Shown here: one piece after another, positions 24,485-35,838 of the stretch
Numbering within the stretch: the stretch's first letter is position 1
Layout of the letters: each line of letters opens with the position of its first letter
Origin: Dryas octopetala
Lineage: Eukaryota > Streptophyta > Magnoliopsida > Rosales > Rosaceae
Assembly (NCBI GenBank): GCA_963921425.1
Contig: OY992838.1
Span: forward strand, 2,356,001-2,420,000
Reading direction: 5' to 3'
DNA length: 64,000 nt
Position numbers and translations under genes: made by a program
Notes under the pieces: model-generated
Told to the model about the DNA's origin: nothing
The model's input: the letters and a program-made list of their open reading frames with translations, nothing else
Databases searched by the model: none

Positions 24485-27400
24485 ATGGAGTCTCGTGGAT
24501 CCAAGGCGCTCCTCCGTACACTCACGTCGATCTCTGCGATCTTCCTGCTTCTCATCCATGGCGCCCACTCCTTCTACCTCCCCGGAGTCGCTCCCGAGGA
24601 CTTCAGCAAGGTCAGCTCTCACAGACGAATCTAATCTTTAATTTTTATGTCCCTGTAAGAATTCATTGATCTGAGTTTCGCTTCTCGGATCTGTGCTCTT
24701 TGTGACCTACTATTAGTTTCCGTCTGTTTGGTCGTCGAGAAAATAGAGGCAAATTTGTTAATTTGGTTCTGGAAGATTTAGTCAATTGAAATGATCGTCG
24801 AATTAGTCTAATTGACCTCTAGCTTAGTAAAAATCCTGAGATTTACACGTTTTTTAATTTGTGTTCGTTGTGCTACATAGTTCCTCCATTTTGCTTAGGC
24901 TGTGTTTGAGTATTGCTTTAATGCGTAGAACAATGTGATTCTGAGAGTCATTTGCGGCCGAAACCAACGCATCAGATCTCGGGAGGTCTGAGCTGGTATC
25001 GATCCGTATATGACTTCGACAAGTACTCTGAGAAGCTTGTCATTTTGGTTCCACTGGATTACCAGTGCTGGTTATAAAATTCGAATTGCTTTTTTCAAGT
25101 TAGATTGCGTATTTGAGGTTGTTTTGCTTTAGTTGACTGGAAGGCATATGACTTTGAGTCAGGGGAAGGAAGCTCTATAGGACAATATTATTGGTTCTGA
25201 TAAATTTTCTCGTGTGTCTTTGAATGCAGGGAGATGATTTGAAAGTGAAAGTCAACAAGTTGACATCCACAAAGACTCAACTTCCTTACTCATTTTACTC
25301 TCTCCCTTACTGCCGACCTGAGAAAATTTTGGACAGTGCAGAGAATCTTGGGGAAGTGCTTCGTGGTGACCGTATCGAAAACTCCCCCTATGTGGTCCGT
25401 GTTATTGTACTTGTATAATTCTAAGGCTGCTTGTTTCCCCTATAGTTATTAACTTATCATGCATTCTGTGCAGTTTAAAATGCGCGAGCCACAGATGTGC
25501 AAAATTGTCTGCAAGATTACACCTGATGGCAAAACTGTAAAGCAGTTTAAAGAGAAGATAGATGATGAGTATCGGGTGAACATGTACTTTTCAAACACTT
25601 AATGATTTATTCTACTATAATATGAATATATATTTATGTGAAAAGGATCTGCTTTGGAGTTGCATATCTTATTAAAACTGCTTTTCGTGTGATAGGATCC
25701 TTGATAATCTCCCTCTAGTGGTTCCCATTCAGAGGACAGATCAGGAAGCTCCTACTGTTTATCAGCTTGGCTTTCATGTTGGGCTCAAAGGCCATTATGC
25801 TGGGGTATTTGCATTACTTATTGGCACCAAATCATTTTGTATTGTTATTATTATTATTATTATTTTTTTGTGGATGGTTATGTTTTTCTCTTTGCTTACT
25901 TTGTCTTTTTGTGCTCAGAGCAAGGAAGAAAAATATTTCATCCACAACCACTTGGCATTTACTGTCAAGTATCATAGAGATCTGCAAACTGAAACAGCTA
26001 GAATTGTGGGATTTGAGGTTAAACCATTCAGGTCAGTTTTTCCAGGTCTTCCTTCTCTACTAAATGATTCCTTCTTGCTGAATCTTCTTTCTAGAGTATC
26101 AATTGTTGATATTGTTTGTTTGCCTGCTGAATGTGGACAGTGTTAAACATGAATATGATGGGAAATGGAACGATGCAAATACTCGTTTAACTACCTGCGA
26201 CCCCCATTCAAAACACACAGTTGTTAATTCCAACTCTCCTCAAGAAGTTTCTGAGAAACAAGAAATCATATTCACATATGACGTTGAATTCCAGGTGAAC
26301 TCCTTAATTCAAAATTATTAGTCGTATTTACTACGAACTGTCATTACTCTGTAGCTTGCATATGTAGCTTGGGTGGACAACACTGGAATATACCATACTT
26401 GAAATTCCTTTTCTTATTTTTTTTATTTTTCCTAATGTCCATTGAACTCAAATTTCCCTGATATGAGTGATTAAACATGCTTTGTCACTTTTAATCTGTT
26501 GATTTACTTTCTTTCATGTCTATTCTCTAGGAGAGTGATGTAAAGTGGGCTTCTAGATGGGATGCTTATCTTTTAATGAGTGATGACCAAATCCACTGGT
26601 TTTCAATTGTCAATTCATTGATGATTGTACTATTCCTTTCGGGTATGGTAGCAATGATAATGCTAAGAACACTCTACCGTGACATCTCCAAGTATAATGA
26701 ACTTGAGACCCAGGAAGAAGCACAAGAAGAGACAGGATGGAAACTTGTCCATGGGGATGTCTTCAGGGCTCCAAATAATGCAGAATTGCTCTGTGTATAT
26801 GTTGGAACTGGGGTTCAGTTCTTTGGGATGATACTTGTGACAATGATCTTTGCCGTCCTTGGTTTCCTCTCTCCTTCTAACCGAGGTGGTCTAATGACAG
26901 CGATGCTCTTGCTTTATGTCTTCATGGGCCTTTTTGCTGGTTACGCCTCTGCTCGCTTATTCAAAATGTTTAAAGGGACTGAATGGAAGAAAATTGCTTT
27001 CAGGACTGCAGTCATGTTCCCAGCTGTCGTCTCTGCCATTTTCTTTGTCTTAAACACACTCATCTGGGGCCAGAAATCGTCTGGAGCTGTGCCGTTTGGT
27101 ACAATGTTTGCCCTGGTCTTCTTATGGTTTGGGATCTCAGTCCCACTTGTATTTGTGGGAGCCTATGTTGGGTTCAAGAAGCCAGCACTTGAGGACCCTG
27201 TGAAAACAAATAAAATCCCAAGACAGATCCCAGAACAGGCCTGGTACATGAACCCAGTTTTCTCAATTCTGATTGGAGGAATCCTCCCATTTGGAGCAGT
27301 TTTCATTGAACTCTTCTTCATCCTCACTTCGATTTGGCTGAACCAGTTCTACTACATCTTTGGTTTCCTCTTCTTGGTCTTCATTATCCTCATTGTCACT

Positions 27401-27688
27401 TGCGCAGAGATAACCATCGTGCTCTGCTACTTCCAGTTGTGCAGTGAGGACTACCTGTGGTGGTGGAGGTCATACCTCACATCAGGTTCATCTGCCCTGT
27501 ACCTCTTCCTCTATGCTACATTCTACTTCTTCACAAAGCTCGAAATCACAAAGCTTGTCTCTGGGATGTTATACTTCGGATACATGCTTATTGCTTCTTA
27601 CGCATTCTTTGTGCTGACCGGTACCATCGGGTTTTATGCCTGCTTCTGGTTCACGAGGCTCATCTACTCATCTGTGAAAATCGATTAA
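24485..27688 (+). CDS. Transmembrane 9 superfamily protein (endomembrane protein 70, TMN7/8-like)
   Basis: Seven exons: 24485-24610, 25230-25394, 25474-25583, 25696-25804, 25919-26031, 26141-26294, 26531-27688; 1935 nt, 644 aa, the usual family length. A signal peptide ([14 protein letters not shown]) is followed by [15 protein letters not shown], the EMP70 entry, and a lumenal domain to about residue 270 ([31 protein letters not shown]). Then come nine hydrophobic segments with [46 protein letters not shown] and [19 protein letters not shown]. It ends SSVKID, the KxD/E Golgi-retention signal of plant TMNs. These proteins work in Golgi/endosomal sorting and cargo handling. Among Arabidopsis members it is closest, from memory, to TMN7/TMN8. 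The start at 24485 gives the signal peptide. No defects are seen. Confidence 0.94.
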
Positions 27689-28539
27689 TAAGTGCAATCG
27701 GGCTTGCAAGCTGTTGTCTCCACAGGAAGATGCAACAAATATTTTAGTAGTGTAAGATTTTGAAATTAACGTTGGATTGTGCTTTTCAAATGTATTCTAT
27801 TGTGCTCAATTTTGGATCATGACAAGCCCACAAGGTCTCATAATTGTTACGAGTATTTTTCTTTTTGTTTATTTTTTAAGAATTCTTCTCTTCCATTACA
27901 AATTGTTAGGGAGTTTAATGTTTCTTGTCTATTTGTCTTTCTGGTTTTCATAGTGGGATTTATAGGAGGCTGCTAATGGGATTTTTTTTTCCCTTTTTTG
28001 GGGGATTGGGCAATGGTTGAATTGAATTCTTCACTTCCAAAGAAATTTGCCCAGACGACTTTTATGGTTGAATCGAAAGAGAGGAAACTATGGAGTTCGA
28101 GTTAACTCTCCTCGATATAATTGGTGCATAGTAGAGAAACCCCAACCATTCTGCGTGTGGATTCAAATTAGTTTAGGCTTGAACAGTTAATTGGGTCTTA
28201 TTCTTGCCAATGAAAGAAAAAAAAAAATCTTGTATGTTGCCAAAAAAATGTAAAAACAAAATTCCTGTTTTGTTACTTTAAATGACCTTTTGAAAGCTGA
28301 TGGAACAAGAAGAATAGAACCAGGATCCTTATTAGTTTAATTTTGGTTAAAGAAAAAAACTTTAGTTTAACTTGTTAAAACTTAAAAGTAAAGCTACAAT
28401 TGATATCCAATCCACCATATCATTGAGACTTTTGAATATCGAAAAGCAGCAAAATATGAGTGTATGAAGAAAAAAGTCCACAAACAGATGAACAAGTAGA
28501 AAGCACTACGCCATAGTTACACTAAGAAAAGCACATCTA
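27689..28539. other. Region between convergent 3' ends of the TM9SF and small TM genes
   Basis: This holds the 3' untranslated region of the TM9SF gene (ending by roughly 27950) and of the small minus-strand gene. Nothing else is recognised. Confidence 0.4.
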
Positions 28540-28845
28540 CTACTTCCTGGGCTTGGTGTCCTCGGGACCGGCAACATTGGTGGCGACCTTGGCCACATCT
28601 CCGGCAGAGGCTTCGGGCTTTTTCTTGGCGTAAAGGGTGAAGTAGCCGATGGCGCCAACGACGAGGAAGCCCCCGATGGCCATGGCGGTGGGACTGTAGG
28701 GAAGGTTTCGCCTCTGGTGAAGAATACCCCCAGGGTTATGCCCCGGAGGCCTCTTTGATGCCTCCACTCCAGCTTTCTTCACTTCCTCCGGACTCATTTT
28801 GTGTGTGTCTGCCATTTTCCTCCACTCTTCGTTCCCAGCTGCCAT
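28540..28845 (-). CDS. Small conserved single-pass membrane protein
   Basis: Intronless gene for 101 aa from the ATG at 28845. The protein reads MAAGNEEWRKMADTHKMSPE, then EVKKAGVEASKRPPGHNPGG, a tail-anchored type hydrophobic stretch (TAMAIGGFLVVGAIGYFTLY, about residues 54-73), a basic KKK stop-transfer and the tail VAGPEDTKPRK. I recognise it as a plant-conserved unknown, probably the counterpart of At4g31830, which sits between NPY1 and an ENODL gene in Arabidopsis. The frame stays open upstream to 28992, but the extra 49 residues look like leader sequence and the MAAG start fits relatives better. Function and membrane are unknown. Confidence 0.75.
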   Translation of the reverse strand: MAAGNEEWRKMADTHKMSPEEVKKAGVEASKRPPGHNPGGILHQRRNLPYSPTAMAIGGFLVVGAIGYFTLYAKKKPEASAGDVAKVATNVAGPEDTKPRK

Positions 28846-29274
28846 CTCTCTCAATTTCTGTTTCCTTTTCTGTAAGTTGAAACCTGTCTCTCCTTTTCTG
28901 CTTGTGCGTGTGGGTTTTGGAGGTTGAAGAAGAGGAGCATTAATTAGTGCCACGTTTGACTTACAAGCACCAAGTGGAGGCTGAAGCTTCATTCACTCGA
29001 CACGTAGTGGGTTCATATAACTGTGGCAGGACAACTGGACTAGTGCGTGTTGCTTTGGAAACCAAAGTTTTATTTCTTTTTCTTCTCGAGTTGATCGTGT
29101 TTGGTCTCTTTGGTCAATTTTCTTTTGGTTTGTCCCAAGGTCCCTAAAGTTCTAGTTGTCCAAAATTCATCCATCCAATCCTAAATATTGAAATTTGAAC
29201 ACACATTCTTATTTTCACTAATTTGATTGCTGGAAATAGCATCTGATTTAGAGTACTTTAGATATACTTTAGAT

Positions 29275-29674
29275 CAGGCTCCTTCTGTTGAGGTATACCT
29301 CAACTTATTTATGTTGAGGTATACCATGTTAGGGCCCACACGAGTCGTTTTGTGTCGATCCGAACCGTTCAGTTTTTACATCTCCATAGATAGATCATCC
29401 TTGCAAAAAATTAGTCAAATCGGAAATCATTTGCCTATCTAACTTTGATCAAATAAATGGACGAACCAAGTATTTTCGATGAAACCGTCCATTTGTTTTA
29501 TCAAAGTTAGATAGGCAAATGGTTTCCGATTTGGCTAATTTTTTGCAAGGATGATCTATCTATGGAGATGTAAAAACTGAACGGTTCGGATCGACACAAA
29601 ACGACTCGTGTGTGCCCTAACATGGTATACCTCAACATAAATAAGTTGAGGTATACCTCAACAGAAGGAGTCTG
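29275..29674. mobile_element. Near-perfect palindromic 400-bp MITE
   Basis: The unit is almost a full palindrome: CAGGCTCCTTCTGTTGAGG at the left and its inverse (one change) at the right. Both arms carry GAGGTATACC, CGATCCGAACCGTTCAG, GATCATCCTTGCAAAAAATT and AAATCGGAAATC or inverse. An exact 10-base repeat TACTTTAGAT flanks it (29265-29274 and 29675-29684); the left flank has a second partial copy at 29254. The duplication length suggests the Mutator superfamily, though the end sequence is not diagnostic. No coding capacity. Related copies lie at 20304-20567 and 37634-38031. Confidence 0.88.
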
Positions 29675-30092
29675 TACTTTAGATAGTCACAGTGATGCTA
29701 AACTACACATAAGCTTGAATTATTTCTACTTGTGCGATCACTATCCGTGCTATTTTGGTCAAAAAAATTAAGAGAATTAAAAGTGTATTTTTAAATTAAA
29801 GCAATTACGAAACTATCTCTATTGATACTATTAACAATAAAAGTACTTATAGATTGTAAAAATGATTTTAAATGGTTTTTGGAAAAGCATTTTCAAGTGT
29901 GTTTGCATAAAACACTTAAAATTTTTATAAAGTTTATATGCATTTTTGAATAAAAGCACTTACTATTGGGCAAAAATGCTTTCTAAAAAACAGTGTCAAA
30001 TGAACTTAGTAAAATGTAATCAAACCAACCGGCCATGAGACAAAACCTTGGGTTGCAATATGAGTGATTTTTGGGAGCATGTAAAACTCAAG

Positions 30093-30561
30093 TAGGGCTG
30101 GGTGCGGTTTGGCCAGGCCTCAACCCTGAACCGACCGACCATGGTTGAACTGGACCAAATGCGAGCCTCCATTGCCACCGAAGTTGTCGGTAAACCGATA
30201 TTTGGTTAAACCGCAATTGACCATCAGGTCGGATCGAAATGGATCCATTTCGACCACCTTAGGGCTTCTGTTTTGGGCTATGGTGGTGGCTATGGGATGG
30301 TTGCAGGTTGCACAGGTCGAGGTTGCAGGTTGCAGCAGTCAAAGGAGAAGGAGAAGGAAAGGAGGAGGAGGAAGATGGTCGGTCGGTTGCGGTACATCGA
30401 CGAGTTTAGGATTTCCCAACCGCCCTCACCACAGCCCATAGTCGGAGCGGTTGGATTACCGCAACCGACCCATCGGTCAATCGTCATAGCGGGTTTTTGT
30501 GGAGTGGTTGAGTCGGTCACGGTTCGGAATGCGGTTTTTTCGGTCATCCGACCCAGCCCTA
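30093..30561. mobile_element. hAT-type MITE (same family as 38570-39261)
   Basis: The ends are TAGGGCTGGG and its inverse. Inside, GGTCGGATCGAAATGGATCC, CGACCACCTTAGGGC, a GTTGCAGGTTG motif and a GGAGGAGGAAGATGGTCGGTC purine stretch are shared with the longer unit at 38570-39261. I see no exact 8-base target duplication here (flanks AACTCAAG and TGTAAAAG), so the insertion is older or the edges have changed. Frames on both strands (for example 30145-30441) come from the element and are not genes. Confidence 0.72.
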
Positions 30562-30759
30562 TGTAAAAGTACCAGCCCAGTTGGTATGGGACCACTGAAG
30601 ATGGGTGTTGAACCTTGTTTTTTATGGTCAATGGGTGTTCAACCTGTAACTCTTCTTTTGATGCTTTTCTGACCGTTTCTTTTCTGCTTATCATAAATAA
30701 TTTTTTTCCCGTTGCACTAACTTTTCCTCACAACGGCTAGTTGCCTAGTTTTGCTGTTG

Positions 30760-30767
30760 TATAAATA
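30760..30767 (+). promoter_or_regulatory. TATA box of the early nodulin-like gene
   Basis: TATAAATA lies 140 bases before the ATG at 30907, at a sensible distance from a CT-rich leader that starts near 30790. Confidence 0.7.
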
Positions 30768-30906
30768 CATCAGAGACGAGAGAGCTGGACCACAACCTTA
30801 ACCCTCACTCCCACTATCTCACTCGCTTCTTCCTCCTTCACTCTCAAATCAAAGCCCCCCAAACACACTCGCAGACATACTCTCTCAGTGCTCTGTTTCA
30901 GTGTCA

Positions 30907-31560
30907 ATGGCTGGCTTTTCATCAAAAGCTCTATCTTCATCTCCTCTGCTCCTCCTCATCTTCCTCCTCTTCAGCTTCTCAGAAGCTAGAGAAATCTTGG
31001 TCGGAGGCAAAACAGACGGATGGGCAATCCCTACCTCTCAATCCCAATCTCTCAACAAATGGGCTGAAAGCCACCGTTTCAGCGTCGGCGACGTTCTTGG
31101 TAATTTTCCATGTTTCAATTCCAAGCTTTTTCTTTTTAATGTTGGGTCGTTTCCATTTTTGGTGTTGTTTTGGTAATTAGCAATTATTTTATATATTTTT
31201 TATCTTATTTCAGTGTTGAAATACAAAAGCGGAGAAGACTCGGTGTTGCGTGTGACTGAAGAAGACTACAATAGCTGCAACACTTCAGACCCAATTGAGC
31301 AGTACAAGGATGGTGAGACCAAGCTGAAGCTTGACCAACCTGGACCATTCTACTTTATCAGCGGAACCAAGGGCCACTGTGAGAAGGGTCAGAAGCTGGT
31401 TTTGGTGGTTATGTCTCCAAGAAAACACCTTGGCATCTCTCCGGCACCTTCTCCGGCAGAGATTGATGCTCCCGCCGTTGCTCCGACTAGCAGTGCTACA
31501 AGCTTGCAGGGTGGTCTGATTGTGATGGCATTGGGGTTTTTGGCAATGGCGTTGTTTTGA
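30907..31560 (+). CDS. ENODL: Early nodulin-like protein (phytocyanin family, GPI-anchored)
   Basis: Two exons, 30907-31099 and 31214-31560, joined through a Val codon; 540 nt, 179 aa. The order is textbook: signal peptide (SSPLLLLIFLLFSFSEA), plastocyanin-like domain starting REILVGGKTDGWAIP, an SPAPSPAEI arabinogalactan-type Pro/Ser stretch and a hydrophobic C-terminus (GGLIVMALGFLAMALF) typical of a GPI signal. The Cys pair (YNSCNT and GHCEKG) is kept. Where copper phytocyanins have a His near DYNSCN this protein has Asn, and the last ligand is also missing, as is normal for ENODLs; it should not bind type-I copper. These cell-surface proteins act in reproductive and wall-related signalling. 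It probably corresponds to Arabidopsis ENODL15 by neighbourhood. Confidence 0.92.
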
Positions 31561-31892
31561 TGTGGGGATTTTTTGGGATTTTAGAGGGTGGGTTTAGTGA
31601 TTGGTTTAATTCTTTATTATTTCATTAATCTGAGGGGCTAGAGATATTATGTAATTCAATTTCGATTTCGTAATATCAACATATTGATTTTCGGATACAT
31701 ATGCCTCATAAAATAGAATCCAATAGGAGTTTTAAGTTTCAACTATAAAATTCAGCCTCAATTAAAATTTTGAATATTTTGTTACAAAAAGAAACAATTA
31801 ATGAATTTGCTTCTTGACTTCAAACTTGGAAATTACAGATACGACAAATAAATTGACTGACTGCATATATGCCAATTTTGTTCTTCGTTCAA

Positions 31893-34345
31893 TCACTTCA
31901 ATTCACCGAGGCCTTGTGGCATTCCTAAACTCTGGGCAAGGTTGCTCATTCTCTCCTTCATTGCCTGAAGAGATGAAAGAAACACACATTCTATCAGTCA
32001 AAGAAATAAATAAGCCATTTCTAAGTCCCCAAAACATGAGAAAGAGTTGTCACCACAACGCTCTTCTGGTGTGCATCTTTGTATGCTTCAGTGACCAAAA
32101 GAGAGACTTTCTGCAGTAAAAAGAAAGAAAGAAAAATCACTTTCTATCCTAAGCCAAACTATTTTTTACAAGATATTTCTGTGTGCAAGATTCACTTACT
32201 TCTGCTCCTAGTTCCATAGCGACCTCAGTTATCTCAGTACGTATAGGTTGCTGGTTACCCGACAGCGTTACCTAGGGAAAATCAGAGATTACTGGATTGT
32301 CAAATCTGAGAAAGACAAGAGTATAGATGCAATTGCACAAAGGGGAAGGGAAAATATCATCTCCGAATGTGATACTGCAAGAGTATGAAAATGAAAATAT
32401 GTTGATGCCACTTAAAGTTAAAGATACTATTGGGACACAAGCAAACAAGTAAGCTTAGATTCCCAAACTGGAACACAAAAAATTGGCCTTGTAGCAAGAG
32501 TGAATCATTACCTTTATTATCTCACCTTCACAATAACCATCAAACTCTGCCCTGAAAAACAGAAGAATGAAAAGATAAATAGTCCTACCACTGCAAGGAT
32601 TATGAGCATCAGATTAAATTGGATATAACATTAAGAAGTAAGAACATACGCAGCAAGCTCTTTCTGCACACGCACTGCTTCAACTTGTACTACATTTTGG
32701 GCTTTCTTAACCGTTTCATACAGATTCTGCATATTACCGAATATTCCTGCCTGCATCAAAGTGGAAGGTCACCGTGAACATAACAGTATTTAAATCAAGG
32801 TTTCTATTCTTACAAGCACTGGACTAGCTCCAGGCTGCTAAGACGTACTTAGGAGTATGGAGGCTAACAAAAAATAACATAGCATTTATAGGCACATTGT
32901 GGATAATTTATTAATTAAAGACAAAAACTTCCATAATTGTTTCAGCTTCTGAACACCAAACGTCTTCCAGTAAACCAAATGTGCATTGTGTTCCTATAAT
33001 TTATCTCACGCTTGCAATGTCACCGTAACTCAGATAAATAAGTGATGGTAACCTAATTTACTTTCAGCACAGCTACCATATAGTTTGACTATAATTATAG
33101 ATAATCTGTACAATCAAGCCTCCTGTTTGATGTCCAACCCATTGTCCTTTAATCTAAATAAATCCCACTATCGATCATGATGCAAGAAAGAAAGAATGAT
33201 CCATAAGTCAAAAAAGTATCTGGCAAATGCATGTTCAGCTAAATTATAGTTGACAGCCTGATGCTAAAATCTGGTGGGCCTACTACTGCATGAAAACTAC
33301 TTAGCTCACAATTGGAAGGGTCACCAAATCCAGTAGGCTAAGCTGCATGAAGCATATAAACTTGATTTGGTGCCCTTCCATGAGGCATATAAAATTGGCT
33401 GTCCCCCTCTCATTTTAAACAGAATTTGTATCGACTTCAAATGGGTAAGGGTATCTGGATCTTCATACCATTGAATAGAGAACATACATAAAGGGGATAA
33501 ATAAAAAGATGAGAAGAATTATCGGGTAAAGAGATTAAGAAGATAGAGATTATAACTGACCAGTAACAAGTGGATCTGCCCAATCCAACAAAATGGAAAA
33601 CCAAACTAAAAGAGGGAATATGCTAAACCTTTGAAGATGCATCATCACCCTTTGCATTGTTTTCTTTTTTCCCTCCAAATAAGCCATACACACGGCACGA
33701 CCGGGCTGCCCTCCTAGTCTTAGTACCAGGCCAAGATACAATTGAAGGAGTGGCTACTTCACCTAAAAGCAGCAGAGGCAGTTAGCTTGATTTGACATAA
33801 GAAATTATGCAATAACCCCACCCCACAGGGAAAGGCAAAACATATTGCATAAAAAACAATCATTAAAAGATTAATTAATGAATTCTGAGATTCACAAACA
33901 ACTTGAAATGAAAGAAAAGTCTTAAGTGCATAAAAGGCACACAAGAGCATTAGAACAATGTAACTAAGCAAAGTGGCATCAAATTATTAATGCCCATCAT
34001 CCAAATATAATTGGGTTAAAAATGTCAACCATAATTGTTCATACTACCAAAGCTTGCTTCTTTTTAAAGTGTGCGTAGAAAGGCTTAAAATTGGTAGAGA
34101 AAGGAAGCCAATTTGTGTTTCTATTTTGTTTAAATAAACACAAGCATGCTAAACGAGATTCAATTCGGGGCAAATACATACTACAAACACAGACCAAAAA
34201 ATATATATGAATATATATACAGCTTACTACTGATTAATCCAAAGGGTAAGGAGAGAGAGAGCTTACGGAAAGAGAGATAGTCTTGGGAGTCGGTGAGTCG
34301 GTGAAGGTTGGAAAGCCGTGAGGTTAAAGCACTGGTCGAAGCCAT
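31893..34345 (-). CDS. STIC2: Chloroplast nucleoid-associated YbaB/EbfC protein
   Basis: Seven exons: 34345-34267, 33762-33629, 32750-32650, 32551-32512, 32271-32200, 32110-32054, 31964-31893; 555 nt, 184 aa. The first 70 or so residues (MASTSALTSRLSNLHRLTDS on) are Ser/Arg-rich like a chloroplast transit peptide, and RRAARSCRVYGLFGGKK precedes the mature part. The YbaB fold begins AGIFGNMQNLYETVKKAQ and runs through GEIIKVTLSGNQQPIRTEIT to NLAQSLGMPQGLGE. It matches At2g24020 (STIC2) and its paralogue At4g30620. Bacterial YbaB binds DNA; plant STIC2 works in the stroma and influences thylakoid protein insertion together with SRP54 and Alb3. All joins are in frame. The stop at 31893 lies about 330 bases from the convergent ENODL gene. 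Confidence 0.92.
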
Positions 34346-34496
34346 TGCGAGAGAGATGGGGGGTTCGGAGTTGAGAGGAGGATAATAAAGTGAAGTGAAA
34401 TAATACAAGTTTTACTTTTACAGAAGAAGCAACTAAACAATTAAGGTCCTCTTCACTTCCACTCTCGTTGTCTTTGGGTTTTTAGATAGGATCAAT

Positions 34497-34894
34497 CTTT
34501 TGACTCTCGGTAGCTGAAAGCCTGAAACTCTCCTACATGATATTTTATTTTCAAGTTAATTTTGTTTTTTTTTTTTTTTCTCTAAAGGATTTTCTTAACG
34601 AATTTTTTTCCCCCCTCTAATTGTTTAGAAATAGCTTGTAAAAGAAAATGAATGCAGACAGCTAATTTTATTTGACACCTTTTACATATTTAAAAGATTC
34701 ATTTCTCCTTCCACAGTTCCACCAAAAAAAAAAAAAAAAGATTCAATTCTCCAAAATTATCTCAAAGGGGCAAATGTAGACGCCCCGTTTTTTGTTGGGC
34801 CAACCTTGATAGTTAAAAAAGCCCATGTTGGTTCTTTCACTTTAGTTTCCCTAAGCTGTGTTACAAAATCCAAACCCCTTGAACAAGAGAGAGA
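34497..34894. repeat. Direct repeat copy A, upstream of STIC2
   Basis: From TTTGACTCTCGGTAG to ACCCCTTGAACAAG this segment is repeated, in the same orientation with small indels, at 39310-39695. Shared words include TACATGATATTTT, AATTGTTTAGAAATAGCTTG and TTGTTGGGCCAACCTTGATAG. The pair brackets the rearranged 35-39 kb stretch. The first part is just upstream of the STIC2 start. Confidence 0.85.
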
Positions 34895-35838
34895 GAGAAA
34901 AGGATTATGTAGTTTTTATCAAAAAGAAATTGATAATAGGGTAATGATAATAGTTCATTTAGTAGACTATTTTATCGTTTATGGTTAATTAAAAAAATAA
35001 CTAAAATGGTAATTTTATATTCCTTATAAAAACTAATAATTTCATAAATTTAATGTAAATTTCTAATAATATATTAAGCGATCACCTTTTCTAATAAAAA
35101 GGCAGCAATCACGTAGTTTTTATGTGAGAAATGTAGAAATCTTCTTTCCATTAAAAAAAAAAGAACCAAGCTCTCAATTATATTACAAAAATAATTTTTA
35201 ACTGTTTTGTAGAAATTATTTAAGGTTACAGGCATTGAAAAAAGAAAAAAGTAAAATAAAATTATTTTCCACCTTACTTCCTCATTTCCTCCCTTCATTT
35301 GTTCTCCCTTCTCTTTTATCTTATGACAATTTTTCTCTATTCAGTTAGAAAACACAGAGCACTGCAGCTCCTTCACATGGACACACTACTTGGCAAGCAC
35401 CATCTTTTTCTGGAATAGCAGATTTGGCAGGACTTGTTTAGAACATGCAGTATTATATCACAAGGCCTTGCACAAAAAATTATACGATTCTAATATGCAG
35501 AAACAAGTCTGCTGTTCCACAAATCCTTGAAAACAATCATGCTCGGTGATAAAGAGTAAACATGTAAAACTGATAAACTTTGGTCCATCTCATCACAATC
35601 GTCAAGCTTTTGAAACAAAGAGTGCTTTGCTACAACATAAAAAACACAAAAACAAAAGTTTCTGTTCATCTGAAACTTGTGCAAAGCCACCACTACTTTA
35701 AAGATATGTGCATAGAAGGGAAAGGTACAAAACAAAACTAAACACAAACCAGATGCACACTTGCACAGCCCAGATAGTCTCAAATTATACACTTCATAGG
35801 TACTCCCTTCATATTGAATTCAATACAGAACTAAAGCT
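34895..35838. other. AT-rich spacer
   Basis: No gene can be supported. The sequence is AT-rich with scattered short frames and no recognisable repeat ends. Confidence 0.35.

Noticed and set aside
28846..28992. 49-codon upstream extension of the small TM protein
   Set aside because: No resemblance to the family; the MAAGNEEWRK start fits better.
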